NCBI GenBank assembly: GCA_916610825.1
Contig: OU744447.1
Coordinates: forward strand, 28,098,561 to 28,162,560
Length of the DNA stretch: 64,000 nt
Reading direction: 5' to 3'
Source of the DNA: Haliclystus octoradiatus
Lineage: Eukaryota; Cnidaria; Staurozoa; Stauromedusae; Haliclystidae
In this document: positions 9,751 through 25,500 of the stretch, one piece after another
Position numbering within the stretch: position 1 is the stretch's first letter
How the letters are laid out: each line of letters starts with the position of its first letter
The notes under the pieces: model-generated
The model's input: only the letters and a program-made list of their open reading frames with translations
What the model was told of the DNA's origin: nothing
The model's database searches: none
Position numbers and translations under genes: made by a program

Positions 9751-12700
9751 GTGACGTCATACCTACTTCAGAAATGGTTAATTACTTATATTGCTAGTTA
9801 TGGTTATCCGATTAATTTCAAACTAAGTTATTCGAATTCGCTATAAAAGTCTACACAAGAACATTGTAATTGTGACATAATAACTATATTCTAAATAATT
9901 AATTGCTTATAATCGTGTTTGTGACGTCATAGCTACTTTAAAACAGTTTTATGCTTAGATTGCAAATCTACTTATATCAAATCGTTTTATAACTAGAATA
10001 TTCAGATTCAAAATAAAATTCTACACAAGAGAATTCTAGTTGTGACGTCATACCTACTTCAGAAATGGTTAATTACTTATATTGCTAGTTATGGTTATCC
10101 GATTAATTTCAAACTAGTATATACGAAATCGCTATAAAATTCTACACAAGAAAACTGTAATTGTGACATCATAACTAGATTCTAAATAGTTGAATGCGTA
10201 TAATTGTGTTTGTGACGACATAGCTACTTTAAAACAGTTCGATGCTTTGATTTATTTATATCGAATCGTTTCATACCTACAATATTCAGATTAAAACTAA
10301 AATTCTAAACAAGAGCATTTTATTTGTGACGTCATACATACTTCAGAAATGGTTAATTACTTATATTGCTAGTTATGGTTATCCGATTAATTTGAAACAA
10401 AGATATTCGGAATCGCTATAAAATTCTACACAAGAACATTGTAATTGTGACATCATAACTATATATAAACAATTAAATGCTTATAATCGCGTTTGTGACG
10501 TCATAGCTACTTTAAAGCAGTTTTATGCTTAGATTGCAAATCTATTTTTATCGAATCGTTTTATAACTAGAATATTCAGATTCAAAATAAAATTTTACAC
10601 AAGAGAATTCTATTTGTGACGTCATACCTACTTCAGAAATGGTTAATTACTTATATTGCTAGTTATGGTTATCCGATTAATTTCAAACTAGTATATACGA
10701 AATCGCTATAAAATTCTACACAAGAAAACTGTAATTGTGACATCATAACTATATTCTAAATAGTTGAATGCGTATAATTGTGTTTGTGACGACATAGCTA
10801 CTTTAAAACAGTTCGATGCTTTGATTTATTTATATCGAATCGTTTCATACCTACAATATTCAGATTAAAACTAAAATTCTAAACAAGAGCATTTTATTTG
10901 TGACGTCATACCTACTTCAGAAATGGTTAATTACTTATATTGCTAGTTATGGTTATCCGATTAATTTGAAACAAAGATATTCGGAATCGCTATAAAATTC
11001 TACACAAGAACATTGTAATTGTGACATCATAACTATATATAAACAATTAAATGCTTATAATCGTGTTTGTGACGTCATAGCTACTTTAAAACAGTTTTAT
11101 GCTTAGATTGCAAATCTATTTTTATCGAATCGTTTTCTAACTAGAATATTCAGATTCAAACTGTATTTCTACACAAGAGCATTTTATTTGTGACGTCATA
11201 CCTACTTCGGAAATGGTTAATTGCTTAATTGCTAGTTATTGTTATATGATTAATTTCAAACGAAGATATTCAGAATTGCCAGAACATTCTACACATGAAC
11301 GTTGTCATTGTGACCTCATACTATAATCGAAACAGTTAAATGCTTAAAACTGTGTCTGTGACGTCATAGCTACTTTAAAACAGTTTGATGCTGATATTGC
11401 TAACTTACTTATATAGAATCGTTTCATAACTAGAATATTCAGATTCAAACTAAATTTCTAAACAATAGCATTTTATTTGTGACGTCATACCTACTTCAGA
11501 AATGAGTAATTGCTTATATTGCTAGTTATTGTTATCCGATTAATTTTTGAATCAAAGATAATCGGAATCGCTATAAAATTCTACACAAGAACATTGTAAT
11601 TGTGACATCATAACTATATACTAAACAATTAAATGCTTATAATCGTGTTTGTGACGTCATAGCTACTTTAAAACAGTTTTATGCTTAGATTGCAAATCTA
11701 TTTATATAGAATATTCAGATTCAAAATAAAATTCTACACGACAGAAATTTATTTGTGACGTCATACCTACTTCAAAAATGAGTAATTGCTTATATTGCTA
11801 ACCTATTTTTAAAGAATCGTTTAATAATTTGGATATTCAGATTTGCCATAAAATTTTACAAAAGAGCATTTTATTTGTGACGTCATACCTACTTCAGAAA
11901 TGGTTAATTACTTATATTGCTAGTTATGGTTATCCGATTAATTTCAAACTAAGTTATTCGAAATCGCTATAAAATTCTACACAAGAACATTGTAATTGTG
12001 ACATAATAACTATATTCTAAATAATTAATTGCTTATAATCGTGTTTGTGACTTCATAGCTACTTTAAAACAGTTTTATGCTTAGATTGCAAATCTACTTA
12101 TATCAAATCGTTTTATAACTAGAATATTCAGATTCAAAATAAAATTCTACACAAGAGAATTCTAGTTGTGACGTCATACCTACTTCAGAAATGGTTAATT
12201 ACTTATATTGCTAGTTATGGTTATCCGATTAATTTCAAACTAGTATATACGAAATCGCTATAAAATTCTACACAAGAAAACTGTAATTGTGACATCATAA
12301 CTATATATAAACAATTAAATGCTTATAATCGTGTTTGTGACGTCATAGCTACTTTAAAACAGTTTTATGCTTAGATTGCAAATCTATTTTTATTGAATCG
12401 TTAAATAACTAGAATATTCAGATTCAAAATAAAATTTTACACAAGAGAATTCTATTTGTGACGTCATACCTACTTCAGAAATGGTTAATTACTTATATTG
12501 CTAGTTATGGTTATCCGATTAATTTCAAACTAGTATATACGAAATCGCTATAAAATTCTACACAAGAAAACTGTAATTGTGACATCATAACTATATTCTA
12601 AATAGTTGAATGCGTATAATTGTGTTTGTGACGACATAGCTACTTTAAAACAGTTCGATGCTTTGATTTATTTATATCGAATCGCTTCATACCTACAATA

Positions 12701-13031
12701 TTCAGATTAAAACTAAAATTCTAAACAAGAGCATTTTATTTGTGACGTCATACCTACTTCAGAAATGGTTAATTACTTATATTGCTAGTTATGGTTATCC
12801 GATTAATTTGAAACAAAGATATTCGGAATCGCTATAAAATTCTACACAAGAACATTGTAATTTTGACATCATAACTATATATAAACAATTAAATGCTTAT
12901 AATCGTGTTTGTGACGTCATAGCTACTTTAAAACAGTTTTATGCTTAGATTGCAAATCTATTTTTATCGAATCGTTTTATAACTAGAATATTCAGATTCG
13001 AAATAAAATTCTACACGAGAGAAATTTATTT

Positions 13032-13153
13032 GTGACGTCATACCTACTTCAGAAATGAGTAATTGCTTATATTGCTAACCTAGTTTTAAAAAATCGTTTA
13101 ATAATTTGGATATTCAGATTTGCCATAAAATTCTACAAAAGAGCATTTTATTT
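13032..13153. repeat. Satellite subunit alpha-prime, example copy
   Basis: About 122 bp. It starts like alpha (GTGACGTCATACCTACTTC, AGAAATGAGTAATTGC) but continues with a middle and end of its own, GCTAACCTAGTTTTAAA, TTGGATATTCAGATTTGCC and TTCTACAAAAGAGC. It usually precedes an alpha subunit and so extends the composite from 290 to about 412 bp. It ends with the same box as alpha and beta, so recombination between subunits could readily add or remove it. Confidence 0.85.
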
Positions 13154-15280
13154 GTGACGTCATACCTACTTCAGAAATGGTTAATTACTTATATTGCTAG
13201 TTATGGTTATCCGATTAATTTCAAACTAAGTTATTCGAAATCGCTATAAAATACTACACAAGAACATTGTAATTGTGACATCATAACTATATTCTAAACA
13301 GTTAAATGCTTATAATCCTGTTTGTGACGTCATACCTACTTTAAAACAGTTTGATGCTTAGATAGCAAATCTATTTTTATCGAATCGTTTTCTAACTAGA
13401 ATATTCAGATTCAAACTGTATTTCTACACAAGAGCATTTTATTTGTGACGTCATACCTACTTCAGAAATGGTTAATTGCTTATATTGCTAGTTATTGTTA
13501 TATGATTAATTTCAAACGAAGATATTCAGAATTGCCAGAAAATTCTACACATGAACGTTGTCATTGTGACCTCATACTATAATCGAAACAGTTAAATGCT
13601 TATAACTGTGTCTGTGACGTCATAGCTACTTTAAAACAGTTTGATGCTGATATTGTTAACTTACTTATATAGAATCGTTTCATAACTAGAATATTCAGAT
13701 TCAAACTAAATTTCTAAACAATAGCATTTTATTTTTGACGTCATACCTACTTCAGAAATGAGTAATTGCTTATATTGCTAGTTATTGTTATCCGATTAAT
13801 TTGAATCAAAGATAATCGGAATCGCTATAAAATTCTACACAAGAACATTGTAATTGTGACATCATAACTATATACTAAACAATTAAATGCTTATAATCGT
13901 GTTTGTGACGTCATAGCTACTTTAAAACAGTTTTATGCTTAGATTGCAAATCTATTTATATCGAATCGTTTTATAACTAGAATATTCAGATTCAAAATAA
14001 AATTCTACACGACAGAAATTGATTTGTGACGTCATACCTACTTCAGAAATGAGTAATTGCTTATATTGCTAACCTATTTTTAAAGAATCGTTTAATAATT
14101 TGGATATTCAGATTTGCCATAAAATTTTACAAAAGAGAATTTTATTTGTGACGTCATACCTACTTCAGAAATGGTTAATTACTTATATTGCTAGTTATGG
14201 TTATCCGATTAATTTCAAACTAAGTTATTCGAAATCGCTATAAAATTCTACACAAGAACATTGTAATTGTGACATAATAACTATATTCTAAATAATTAAT
14301 TGCTTATAATCGTGTTTGTGACGTCATAGCTACTTTAAAACAGTTTTATGCTTAGATTGCAAATCTACTTATATCAAATCGTTTTATAACTAGAATATTC
14401 AGATTCAAAATAAAATTCTACACAAGAGAATTCTAGTTGTGACGTCATACCTACTTCAGAAATGGTTAATTACTTATATTGCTAGTTATGGTTATCCGAT
14501 TAATTTCAAACTAAGTTATTCGAATTCGCTATAAAAGTCTACACAAGAACATTGTAATTGTGACATAATAACTATATTCTAAATAATTAATTGCTTATAA
14601 TCGTGTTTGTGACGTCATAGCTACTTTAAAACAGTTTTATGCTTAGATTGCAAATCTACTTATATCAAATCGTTTTATAACTAGAATATTCAGATTCAAA
14701 ATAAAATTCTACACAAGAGAATTCTAGTTGTGACGTCATACTTACTTCAGAAATGGTTAATTACTTATATTGCTAGTTATGGTTATCCGATTAATTTCAA
14801 ACTAGTATATACGAAATCGCTATAAAATTCTACACAAGAAAACTGTAATTGTGACATCATAACTAGATTCTAAATAGTTGAATGCGTATAATTGTGTTTG
14901 TGACGACATAGCTACTTTAAAACAGTTCGATGCTTTGATTTATTTATATCGAATCGTTTCATACCTACAATATTCAGATTAAAACTAAAATTCTAAACAA
15001 GAGCATTTTATTTGTGACGTCATACATACTTCAGAAATGGTTAATTACTTATATTGCTAGTTATGGTTATCCGATTAATTTGAAACAAAGATATTCGGAA
15101 TCGCTATAAAATTCTACACAAGAACATTGTAATTGTGACATCATAACTATATATAAACAATTAAATGCTTATAATCGTGTTTGTGACGTCATAGCTACTT
15201 TAAAGCAGTTTTATGCTTAGATTGCAAATCTATTTTTATCGAATCGTTTTATAACTAGAATATTCAGATTCAAAATAAAA

Positions 15281-16428
15281 TTTTACACAAGAGAATTCTA
15301 TTTGTGACGTCATACCTACTTCAGAAATGGTTAATTACTTATATTGCTAGTTATGGTTATCCGATTAATTTCAAACTAGTATATACGAAATCGCTATAAA
15401 ATTCTACACAAGAAAACTGTAATTGTGACATCATAACTATATTCTAAATAGTTGAATGCGTATAATTGTGTTTGTGACGACATAGCTACTTTAAAACAGT
15501 TCGATGCTTTGATTTATTTATATCGAATCGTTTCATACCTACAATATTCAGATTAAAACTAAAATTCTAAACAAGAGCATTTTATTTGTGACGTCATACA
15601 TACTTCAGAAATGGTTAATTACTTATATTGCTAGTTATGGTTATCCGATTAATTTGAAACAAAGATATTCGGAATCGCTATAAAATTCTACACAAGAACA
15701 TTGTAATTGTGACATCATAACTATATATAAACAATTAAATGCTTATAATCGTGTTTGTGACGTCATAGCTACTTTAAAGCAGTTTTATGCTTAGATTGCA
15801 AATCTATTTTTATCGAATCGTTTTATAACTAGAATATTCAGATTCAAAATAAAATTTTACACAAGAGAATTCTATTTGTGACGTCATACCTACTTCAGAA
15901 ATGGTTAATTACTTATATTGCTAGTTATGGTTATCCGATTAATTTCAAACTAGTATATACGAAATCGCTATAAAATTCTACACAAGAAAACTGTAATTGT
16001 GACATCATAACTATATTCTAAATAGTTGAATGCGTATAATTGTGTTTGTGACGACATAGCTACTTTAAAACAGTTCGATGCTTTGATTTATTTATATCGA
16101 ATCGTTTCATACCTACAATATTCAGATTAAAACTAAAATTCTAAACAAGAGCATTTTATTTGTGACGTCATACCTACTTCAGAAATGGTTAATTACTTAT
16201 ATTGCTAGTTATGGTTATCCGATTAATTTGAAACAAAGATATTCGGAATCGCTATAAAATTCTACACAAGAACATTGTAATTGTGACATCATAACTATAT
16301 ATAAACAATTAAATGCTTATAATCGTGTTTGTGACGTCATAGCTACTTTAAAACAGTTTTATGCTTAGATTGCAAATCTATTTTTATCGAATCGTTTTCT
16401 AACTAGAATATTCAGATTCAAACTGTAT
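15281..16428. repeat. Tandem 574-bp duplication within the second 4.7-kb copy
   Basis: The sequence starting TTTTACACAAGAGAATTCTA occurs at 15281 and again at 15855, and the next unit begins at 16429. One copy carries the variant GTCATACATACTTC, the other GTCATACCTACTTC. The matching place in the first and third 4,688-bp copies has a single unit. This fully explains the 5,262-bp spacing. Confidence 0.85.
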
Positions 16429-19400
16429 TTCTACACAAGAGCATTTTATTTGTGACGTCATACCTACTTCGGAAATGGTTAATTGCTTAATTGCTAGTTA
16501 TTGTTATATGATTAATTTCAAACGAAGATATTCAGAATTGCCAGAACATTCTACACATGAACGTTGTCATTGTGACCTCATACTATAATCGAAACAGTTA
16601 AATGCTTAAAACTGTGTCTGTGACGTCATAGCTACTTTAAAACAGTTTGATGCTGATATTGCTAACTTACTTATATAGAATCGTTTCATAACTAGAATAT
16701 TCAGATTCAAACTAAATTTCTAAACAATAGCATTTTATTTGTGACGTCATACCTACTTCAGAAATGAGTAATTGCTTATATTGCTAGTTATTGTTATCCG
16801 ATTAATTTTTGAATCAAAGATAATCGGAATCGCTATAAAATTCTACACAAGAACATTGTAATTGTGACATCATAACTATATACTAAACAATTAAATGCTT
16901 ATAATCGTGTTTGTGACGTCATAGCTACTTTAAAACAGTTTTATGCTTAGATTGCAAATCTATTTATATAGAATATTCAGATTCAAAATAAAATTCTACA
17001 CGACAGAAATTTATTTGTGACGTCATACCTACTTCAAAAATGAGTAATTGCTTATATTGCTAACCTATTTTTAAAGAATCGTTTAATAATTTGGATATTC
17101 AGATTTGCCATAAAATTTTACAAAAGAGCATTTTATTTGTGACGTCATACCTACTTCAGAAATGGTTAATTACTTATATTGCTAGTTATGGTTATCCGAT
17201 TAATTTCAAACTAAGTTATTCGAAATCGCTATAAAATTCTACACAAGAACATTGTAATTGTGACATAATAACTATATTCTAAATAATTAATTGCTTATAA
17301 TCGTGTTTGTGACTTCATAGCTACTTTAAAACAGTTTTATGCTTAGATTGCAAATCTACTTATATCAAATCGTTTTATAACTAGAATATTCAGATTCAAA
17401 ATAAAATTCTACACAAGAGAATTCTAGTTGTGACGTCATACCTACTTCAGAAATGGTTAATTACTTATATTGCTAGTTATGGTTATCCGATTAATTTCAA
17501 ACTAGTATATACGAAATCGCTATAAAATTCTACACAAGAAAACTGTAATTGTGACATCATAACTATATATAAACAATTAAATGCTTATAATCGTGTTTGT
17601 GACGTCATAGCTACTTTAAAACAGTTTTATGCTTAGATTGCAAATCTATTTTTATTGAATCGTTAAATAACTAGAATATTCAGATTCAAAATAAAATTTT
17701 ACACAAGAGAATTCTATTTGTGACGTCATACCTACTTCAGAAATGGTTAATTACTTATATTGCTAGTTATGGTTATCCGATTAATTTCAAACTAGTATAT
17801 ACGAAATCGCTATAAAATTCTACACAAGAAAACTGTAATTGTGACATCATAACTATATTCTAAATAGTTGAATGCGTATAATTGTGTTTGTGACGACATA
17901 GCTACTTTAAAACAGTTCGATGCTTTGATTTATTTATATCGAATCGCTTCATACCTACAATATTCAGATTAAAACTAAAATTCTAAACAAGAGCATTTTA
18001 TTTGTGACGTCATACCTACTTCAGAAATGGTTAATTACTTATATTGCTAGTTATGGTTATCCGATTAATTTGAAACAAAGATATTCGGAATCGCTATAAA
18101 ATTCTACACAAGAACATTGTAATTTTGACATCATAACTATATATAAACAATTAAATGCTTATAATCGTGTTTGTGACGTCATAGCTACTTTAAAACAGTT
18201 TTATGCTTAGATTGCAAATCTATTTTTATCGAATCGTTTTATAACTAGAATATTCAGATTCGAAATAAAATTCTACACGAGAGAAATTTATTTGTGACGT
18301 CATACCTACTTCAGAAATGAGTAATTGCTTATATTGCTAACCTAGTTTTAAAAAATCGTTTAATAATTTGGATATTCAGATTTGCCATAAAATTCTACAA
18401 AAGAGCATTTTATTTGTGACGTCATACCTACTTCAGAAATGGTTAATTACTTATATTGCTAGTTATGGTTATCCGATTAATTTCAAACTAAGTTATTCGA
18501 AATCGCTATAAAATACTACACAAGAACATTGTAATTGTGACATCATAACTATATTCTAAACAGTTAAATGCTTATAATCCTGTTTGTGACGTCATACCTA
18601 CTTTAAAACAGTTTGATGCTTAGATAGCAAATCTATTTTTATCGAATCGTTTTCTAACTAGAATATTCAGATTCAAACTGTATTTCTACACAAGAGCATT
18701 TTATTTGTGACGTCATACCTACTTCAGAAATGGTTAATTGCTTATATTGCTAGTTATTGTTATATGATTAATTTCAAACGAAGATATTCAGAATTGCCAG
18801 AAAATTCTACACATGAACGTTGTCATTGTGACCTCATACTATAATCGAAACAGTTAAATGCTTATAACTGTGTCTGTGACGTCATAGCTACTTTAAAACA
18901 GTTTGATGCTGATATTGTTAACTTACTTATATAGAATCGTTTCATAACTAGAATATTCAGATTCAAACTAAATTTCTAAACAATAGCATTTTATTTGTGA
19001 CGTCATACCTACTTCAGAAATGAGTAATTGCTTATATTGCTAGTTACTGTTATCCGATTAATTTGAATCAAAGATAATCGGAATCGCTATAAAATTCTAC
19101 ACAAGAACATTGTAATTGTGACATCATAACTATATACTAAACAATTAAATGCTTATAATCGTGTTTGTGACGTCATAGCTACTTTAAAACAGTTTTATGC
19201 TTAGATTGCAAATCTATTTATATCGAATCGTTTTATAACTAGAATATTCAGATTCAAAATAAAATTCTACACGACAGAAATTGATTTGTGACGTCATACC
19301 TACTTCAGAAATGAGTAATTGCTTATATTGCTAAACTATTTTTAAAGAATCGTTTAATAATTTGGATATTCAGATTTGCCATAAAATTTTACAAAAGAGA

Positions 19401-22400
19401 ATTTTATTTGTGACGTCATACCTACTTCAGAAATGGTTAATTACTTATATTGCTAGTTATGGTTATCCGATTAATTTCAAACTAAGTTATTCGAAATCGC
19501 TATAAAATTCTACACAAGAACATTGTAATTGTGACATAATAACTATATTCTAAATAATTAATTGCTTATAATCGTGTTTGTGACGTCATAGCTACTTTAA
19601 AACAGTTTTATGCTTAGATTGCAAATCTACTTATATCAAATCGTTTTATAACTAGAATATTCAGATTCAAAATAAAATTCTACACAAGAGAATTCTAGTT
19701 GTGACGTCATACCTACTTCAGAAATGGTTAATTACTTATATTGCTAGTTATGGTTATCCGATTAATTTCAAACTAAGTTATTCGAATTCGCTATAAAAGT
19801 CTACACAAGAACATTGTAATTGTGACATAATAACTATATTCTAAATAATTAATTGCTTATAATCGTGTTTGTGACGTCATAGCTACTTTAAAACAGTTTT
19901 ATGCTTAGATTGCAAATCTACTTATATCAAATCGTTTTATAACTAGAATATTCAGATTCAAAATAAAATTCTACACAAGAGAATTCTAGTTGTGACGTCA
20001 TACTTACTTCAGAAATGGTTAATTACTTATATTGCTAGTTATGGTTATCCGATTAATTTCAAACTAGTATATACGAAATCGCTATAAAATTCTACACAAG
20101 AAAACTGTAATTGTGACATCATAACTAGATTCTAAATAGTTGAATGCGTATAATTGTGTTTGTGACGACATAGCTACTTTAAAACAGTTCGATGCTTTGA
20201 TTTATTTATATCGAATCGTTTCATACCTACAATATTCAGATTAAAACTAAAATTCTAAACAAGAGCATTTTATTTGTGACGTCATACATACTTCAGAAAT
20301 GGTTAATTACTTATATTGCTAGTTATGGTTATCCGATTAATTTGAAACAAAGATATTCGGAATCGCTATAAAATTCTACACAAGAACATTGTAATTGTGA
20401 CATCATAACTATATATAAACAATTAAATGCTTATAATCGTGTTTGTGACGTCATAGCTACTTTAAAGCAGTTTTATGCTTAGATTGCAAATCTATTTTTA
20501 TCGAATCGTTTTATAACTAGAATATTCAGATTCAAAATAAAATTTTACACAAGAGAATTCTATTTGTGACGTCATACCTACTTCAGAAATGGTTAATTAC
20601 TTATATTGCTAGTTATGGTTATCCGATTAATTTCAAACTAGTATATACGAAATCGCTATAAAATTCTACACAAGAAAACTGTAATTGTGACATCATAACT
20701 ATATTCTAAATAGTTGAATGCGTATAATTGTGTTTGTGACGACATAGCTACTTTAAAACAGTTCGATGCTTTGATTTATTTATATCGAATCGTTTCATAC
20801 CTACAATATTCAGATTAAAACTAAAATTCTAAACAAGAGCATTTTATTTGTGACGTCATACCTACTTCAGAAATGGTTAATTACTTATATTGCTAGTTAT
20901 GGTTATCCGATTAATTTGAAACAAAGATATTCGGAATCGCTATAAAATTCTACACAAGAACATTGTAATTGTGACATCATAACTATATATAAACAATTAA
21001 ATGCTTATAATCGTGTTTGTGACGTCATAGCTACTTTAAAACAGTTTTATGCTTAGATTGCAAATCTATTTTTATCGAATCGTTTTCTAACTAGAATATT
21101 CAGATTCAAACTGTATTTCTACACAAGAGCATTTTATTTGTGACGTCATACCTACTTCGGAAATGGTTAATTGCTTAATTGCTAGTTATTGTTATATGAT
21201 TAATTTCAAACGAAGATATTCAGAATTGCCAGAACATTCTACACATGAACGTTGTCATTGTGACCTCATACTATAATCGAAACAGTTAAATGCTTAAAAC
21301 TGTGTCTGTGACGTCATAGCTACTTTAAAACAGTTTGATGCTGATATTGCTAACTTACTTATATAGAATCGTTTCATAACTAGAATATTCAGATTCAAAC
21401 TAAATTTCTAAACAATAGCATTTTATTTGTGACGTCATACCTACTTCAGAAATGAGTAATTGCTTATATTCCTAGTTATTGTTATCCGATTAATTTTTGA
21501 ATCAAAGATAATCGGAATCGCTATAAAATTCTACACAAGAACATTGTAATTGTGACATCATAACTATACACTAAACAATTAAATGCTTATAATCGTGTTT
21601 GTGACGTCATAGCTACTTTAAAACAGTTTTATGCTTAGATTGCAAATCTATTTTTATTGAATCGTTAAATAACTAGAATATTCAGATTCAAAATAAAATT
21701 TTACACAAGAGAATTCTATTTGTGACGTCATACCTACTTCAGAAATGGTTAATTACTTATATTGCTAGTTATGGTTATCCGATTAATTTCAAACTAGTAT
21801 ATACGAAATCGCTATAAAATTCTACACAAGAAAACTGTAATTGTGACATCATAACTATATTCTAAATAGTTGAATGCGTATAATTGTGTTTGTGACGACA
21901 TAGCTACTTTAAAACAGTTCGATGCTTTGATTTATTTATATCGAATCGTTTCATACCTACAATATTCAGATTAAAACTAAAATTCTAAACAAGAGCATTT
22001 TATTTGTGACGTCATACCTACTTCAGAAATGGTTAATTACTTATATTGCTAGTTATGGTTATCCGATTAATTTGAAACAAAGATATTCGGAATCGCTATA
22101 AAATTCTACACAAGAACATTGTAATTTTGACATCATAACTATATATAAACAATTAAATGCTTATAATCGTGTTTGTGACGTCATAGCTACTTTAAAACAG
22201 TTTTATGCTTAGATTGCAAATCTATTTTTATCGAATCGTTTTATAACTAGAATATTCAGATTCGAAATAAAATTCTACACGAGAGAAATTTATTTGTGAC
22301 GTCATACCTACTTCAGAAATGAGTAATTGCTTATATTGCTAACCTAGTTTTAAAAAATCGTTTAATAATTTGGATATTCAGATTTGCCATAAAATTCTAC

Positions 22401-22574
22401 AAAAGAGCATTTTATTTGTGACGTCATACCTACTTCAGAAATGGTTAATTACTTATATTGCTAGTTATGGTTATCCGATTAATTTCAAACTAAGTTATTC
22501 GAAATCGCTATAAAATACTACACAAGAACATTGTAATTGTGACATCATAACTATATTCTAAACAGTTAAATGCT

Positions 22575-25500
22575 TATAATCCTGTTTGTGACGTCATACC
22601 TACTTTAAAACAGTTCGATGCTTAGATAGCAAATCTATTTTTATCGAATCGTTTTCTAACTAGAATATTCAGATTCAAACTGTATTTCTACACAAGAGCA
22701 TTTTATTTGTGACGTCATACCTACTTCAGAAATGGTTAATTGCTTATATTGCTAGTTATTGTTATATGATTAATTTCAAACGAAGATATTCAGAATTGCC
22801 AGAAAATTCTACACATGAACGTTGTCATTGTGACCTCATACTATAATCGAAACAGTTAAATGCTTATAACTGTGTCTGTGACGTCATAGCTACTTTAAAA
22901 CAGTTTGATGCTGATATTGCTAACTTACTTATATAGAATCGTTTCATAACTAGAATATTCAGATTCAAACTAAATTTCTAAACAATAGCATTTTATTTGT
23001 GACGTCATACCTACTTCAGAAATGAGTAATTGCTTATATTGCTAGTTATTGTTATCCGATTAATTTGAATCAAAGATAATCGGAATCGCTATAAAATTCT
23101 ACACAAGAACATTGTAATTGTGACATCATAACTATATACTAAACAATTAAATGCTTATAATCGTGTTTGTGACGTCATAGCTACTTTAAAACAGTTTTAT
23201 GCTTAGATTGCAAATCTATTTATATCGAATCGTTTTATAACTAGAATATTCAGATTCAAAATAAAATTCTACACGACAGAAATTGATTTGTGACGTCATA
23301 CCTACTTCAGAAATGAGTAATTGCTTATATTGCTAACCTATTTTTAAAGAATCGTTTAATAATTTGGATATTCAGATTTGCCATAAAATTTTACAAAAGA
23401 GAATTTTATTTGTGACGTCATACCTACTTCAGAAATGGTTAATTACTTATATTGCTAGTTATGGTTATCCCATTAATTTCAAACTAAGTTATTCGAAATC
23501 GCTATAAAATTCTACACAAGAACATTGTAATTGTGACATAATAACTATATTCTAAACAATTAATTGCTTATAATCGTGTTTGTGACGTCATAGCTACTTT
23601 AAAACAGTTTTATGCTTAGATTGCAAATCTACTGATATCAAATCGTTTTATAACTAGAATATTCAGATTCAAAATAAAATTCTACACAAGAGAATTCTAG
23701 TTGTGACGTCATACCTACTTCAGAAATGGTTAATTACTTATATTGCTAGTTATGGTTATCCGATTAATTTCAAACTAGTATATACGAAATCGCTATAAAA
23801 TTCTACACAAGAAAACTGTAATTGTGACATCATAACTATATTCTAAATAGTTGAATGCGTATAATTGTGTTTGTGACGACATAGCTACTTTAAAACAGTT
23901 CGATGCTTTGATTTATTTATATCGAATCGTTTCATATCTACAATATTCAGATTAAAACTAAAATTCTAAACAAGAGCATTTTATTTGTGACGTCATACCT
24001 ACTTCAGAAATGGTTAATTACTTATATTGCTAGTTATGGTTATCCGATTAATTTGAAACAAAGATATTCGGAATCGCTATAAAATTCTACACAAGAACAT
24101 TGTAATTGTGACATCATAACTATATGTAAACAATTAAATGCTTATAATCGTGTTTGTGACGTCATAGCTACTTTAAAACAGTTTTATGCTTAGATTGCAA
24201 ATCTATTTTTATCGAATCGTTTTATAACTAGAATATTCAGATTCGAAATAAAATTCTACACGAGAGAAATTTATTTGTGACGTCATTCCTACTTCAGAAA
24301 TGAGTAATTGCTCATATTGCTAACCTATTTTTAAAGAATCGTTTAATAATTCGGATATTCAGATTTGCCATAAAATTTTACAAAAGAGCATTTTATTTGT
24401 GACGTCATACCTACTTCAGAAATGGTTAATTACTTATATTGCTAGTTATGGTTATCCGATTAATTTCAAACTAAGTTATTCGAAATCGCTATAAAATACT
24501 ACACAAGAACATTGTAATTGTGACATCATAACTATATTCTAAACAGTTAAATGCTTATAATCCTGTTTGAGACGTCATACCTACTTTAAAACAGTTTGAT
24601 GCTTAGATAGCAAATCTATTTTAATCGAATCATTTCTAACTAGGATATTCAGATTCAAACTGTAATTCTACACAAGAGCATTTTATTTGTGACGTCATAC
24701 CTACTTCAGAAATGGTTAATTGCTTATATTGCTAGTTATTGTTATATGATTAATTTCAAACGAAGATATTCAGAATTGCCAGAAAATTCTACACATGAAC
24801 GTTGTCATTGTGACCTCATACTATAATCGAAACAGTTAAATGCTTATAACTGTGTCTGTGACGTCATAGCTACTTTAAAACAGTTTGATGCTGATATTGC
24901 TAACTTACTTATATAGAATCGTTTCATAACTAGAATATTCAGATTCAAACTAAATTTCTAAACAATAGCATTTTATTTGTGACGTCATACCTACTTCAGA
25001 AATGAGTAATTGCTTATATTGCTAGTTATTGTTATCCGATTAATTTGAATCAAAGATAATCGGAATCGCTATAAAATTCTACACAAGAACATTGTAATTG
25101 TGACATCATAACTATATACTAAACAATTAAATGCTTATAATCGTGTTTGTGACGTCATAGCTACTTTAAAACAGTTTTATGCTTAGATTGCAAATCTATT
25201 TATATCGAATCGTTTTATAACTAGAATATTCAGATTCAAAATAAAATTCTGCACGACAGAAATTGATTTGTGACGTCATACCTACTTCAGAAATGAGTAA
25301 TTGCTTATATTGCTAACCTATTTTTAAAGAATCGTTTAATAATTTGGATATTCAGATTTGCCATAAAATTTTACAAAAGAGAATTTTATTTGTGACGTCA
25401 TACCTACTTCAGAAATGGTTAATTACTTATATTGCTAGTTATGGTTATCCGATTAATTTCAAACTAAGTTATTCGAAATCGCTATAACATTCTACACAAG

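Larger units (their letters stand above)
9550..23497. repeat. 4,688-bp higher-order repeat (three copies, one enlarged, one reduced)
   Basis: Markers recur at matched places. CGAATTCGCTATAAAAG lies at 9833, 14521 and 19783. ATAACTAGATTCTAAATAG lies at 10171, 14859 and 20121. CCAGAACATTCTACAC lies at 11279, 16541 and 21229. Spacings are 4,688 or 5,262 bp; the difference (574 bp) is one extra dimer in the second copy. The third copy lacks about 690 bp near 21.65 kb, where sequence jumps to the variant TTTTTATTGAATCGTTAAAT seen at 12.39 and 17.65 kb in the other two. Edges are approximate. Confidence 0.85.
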
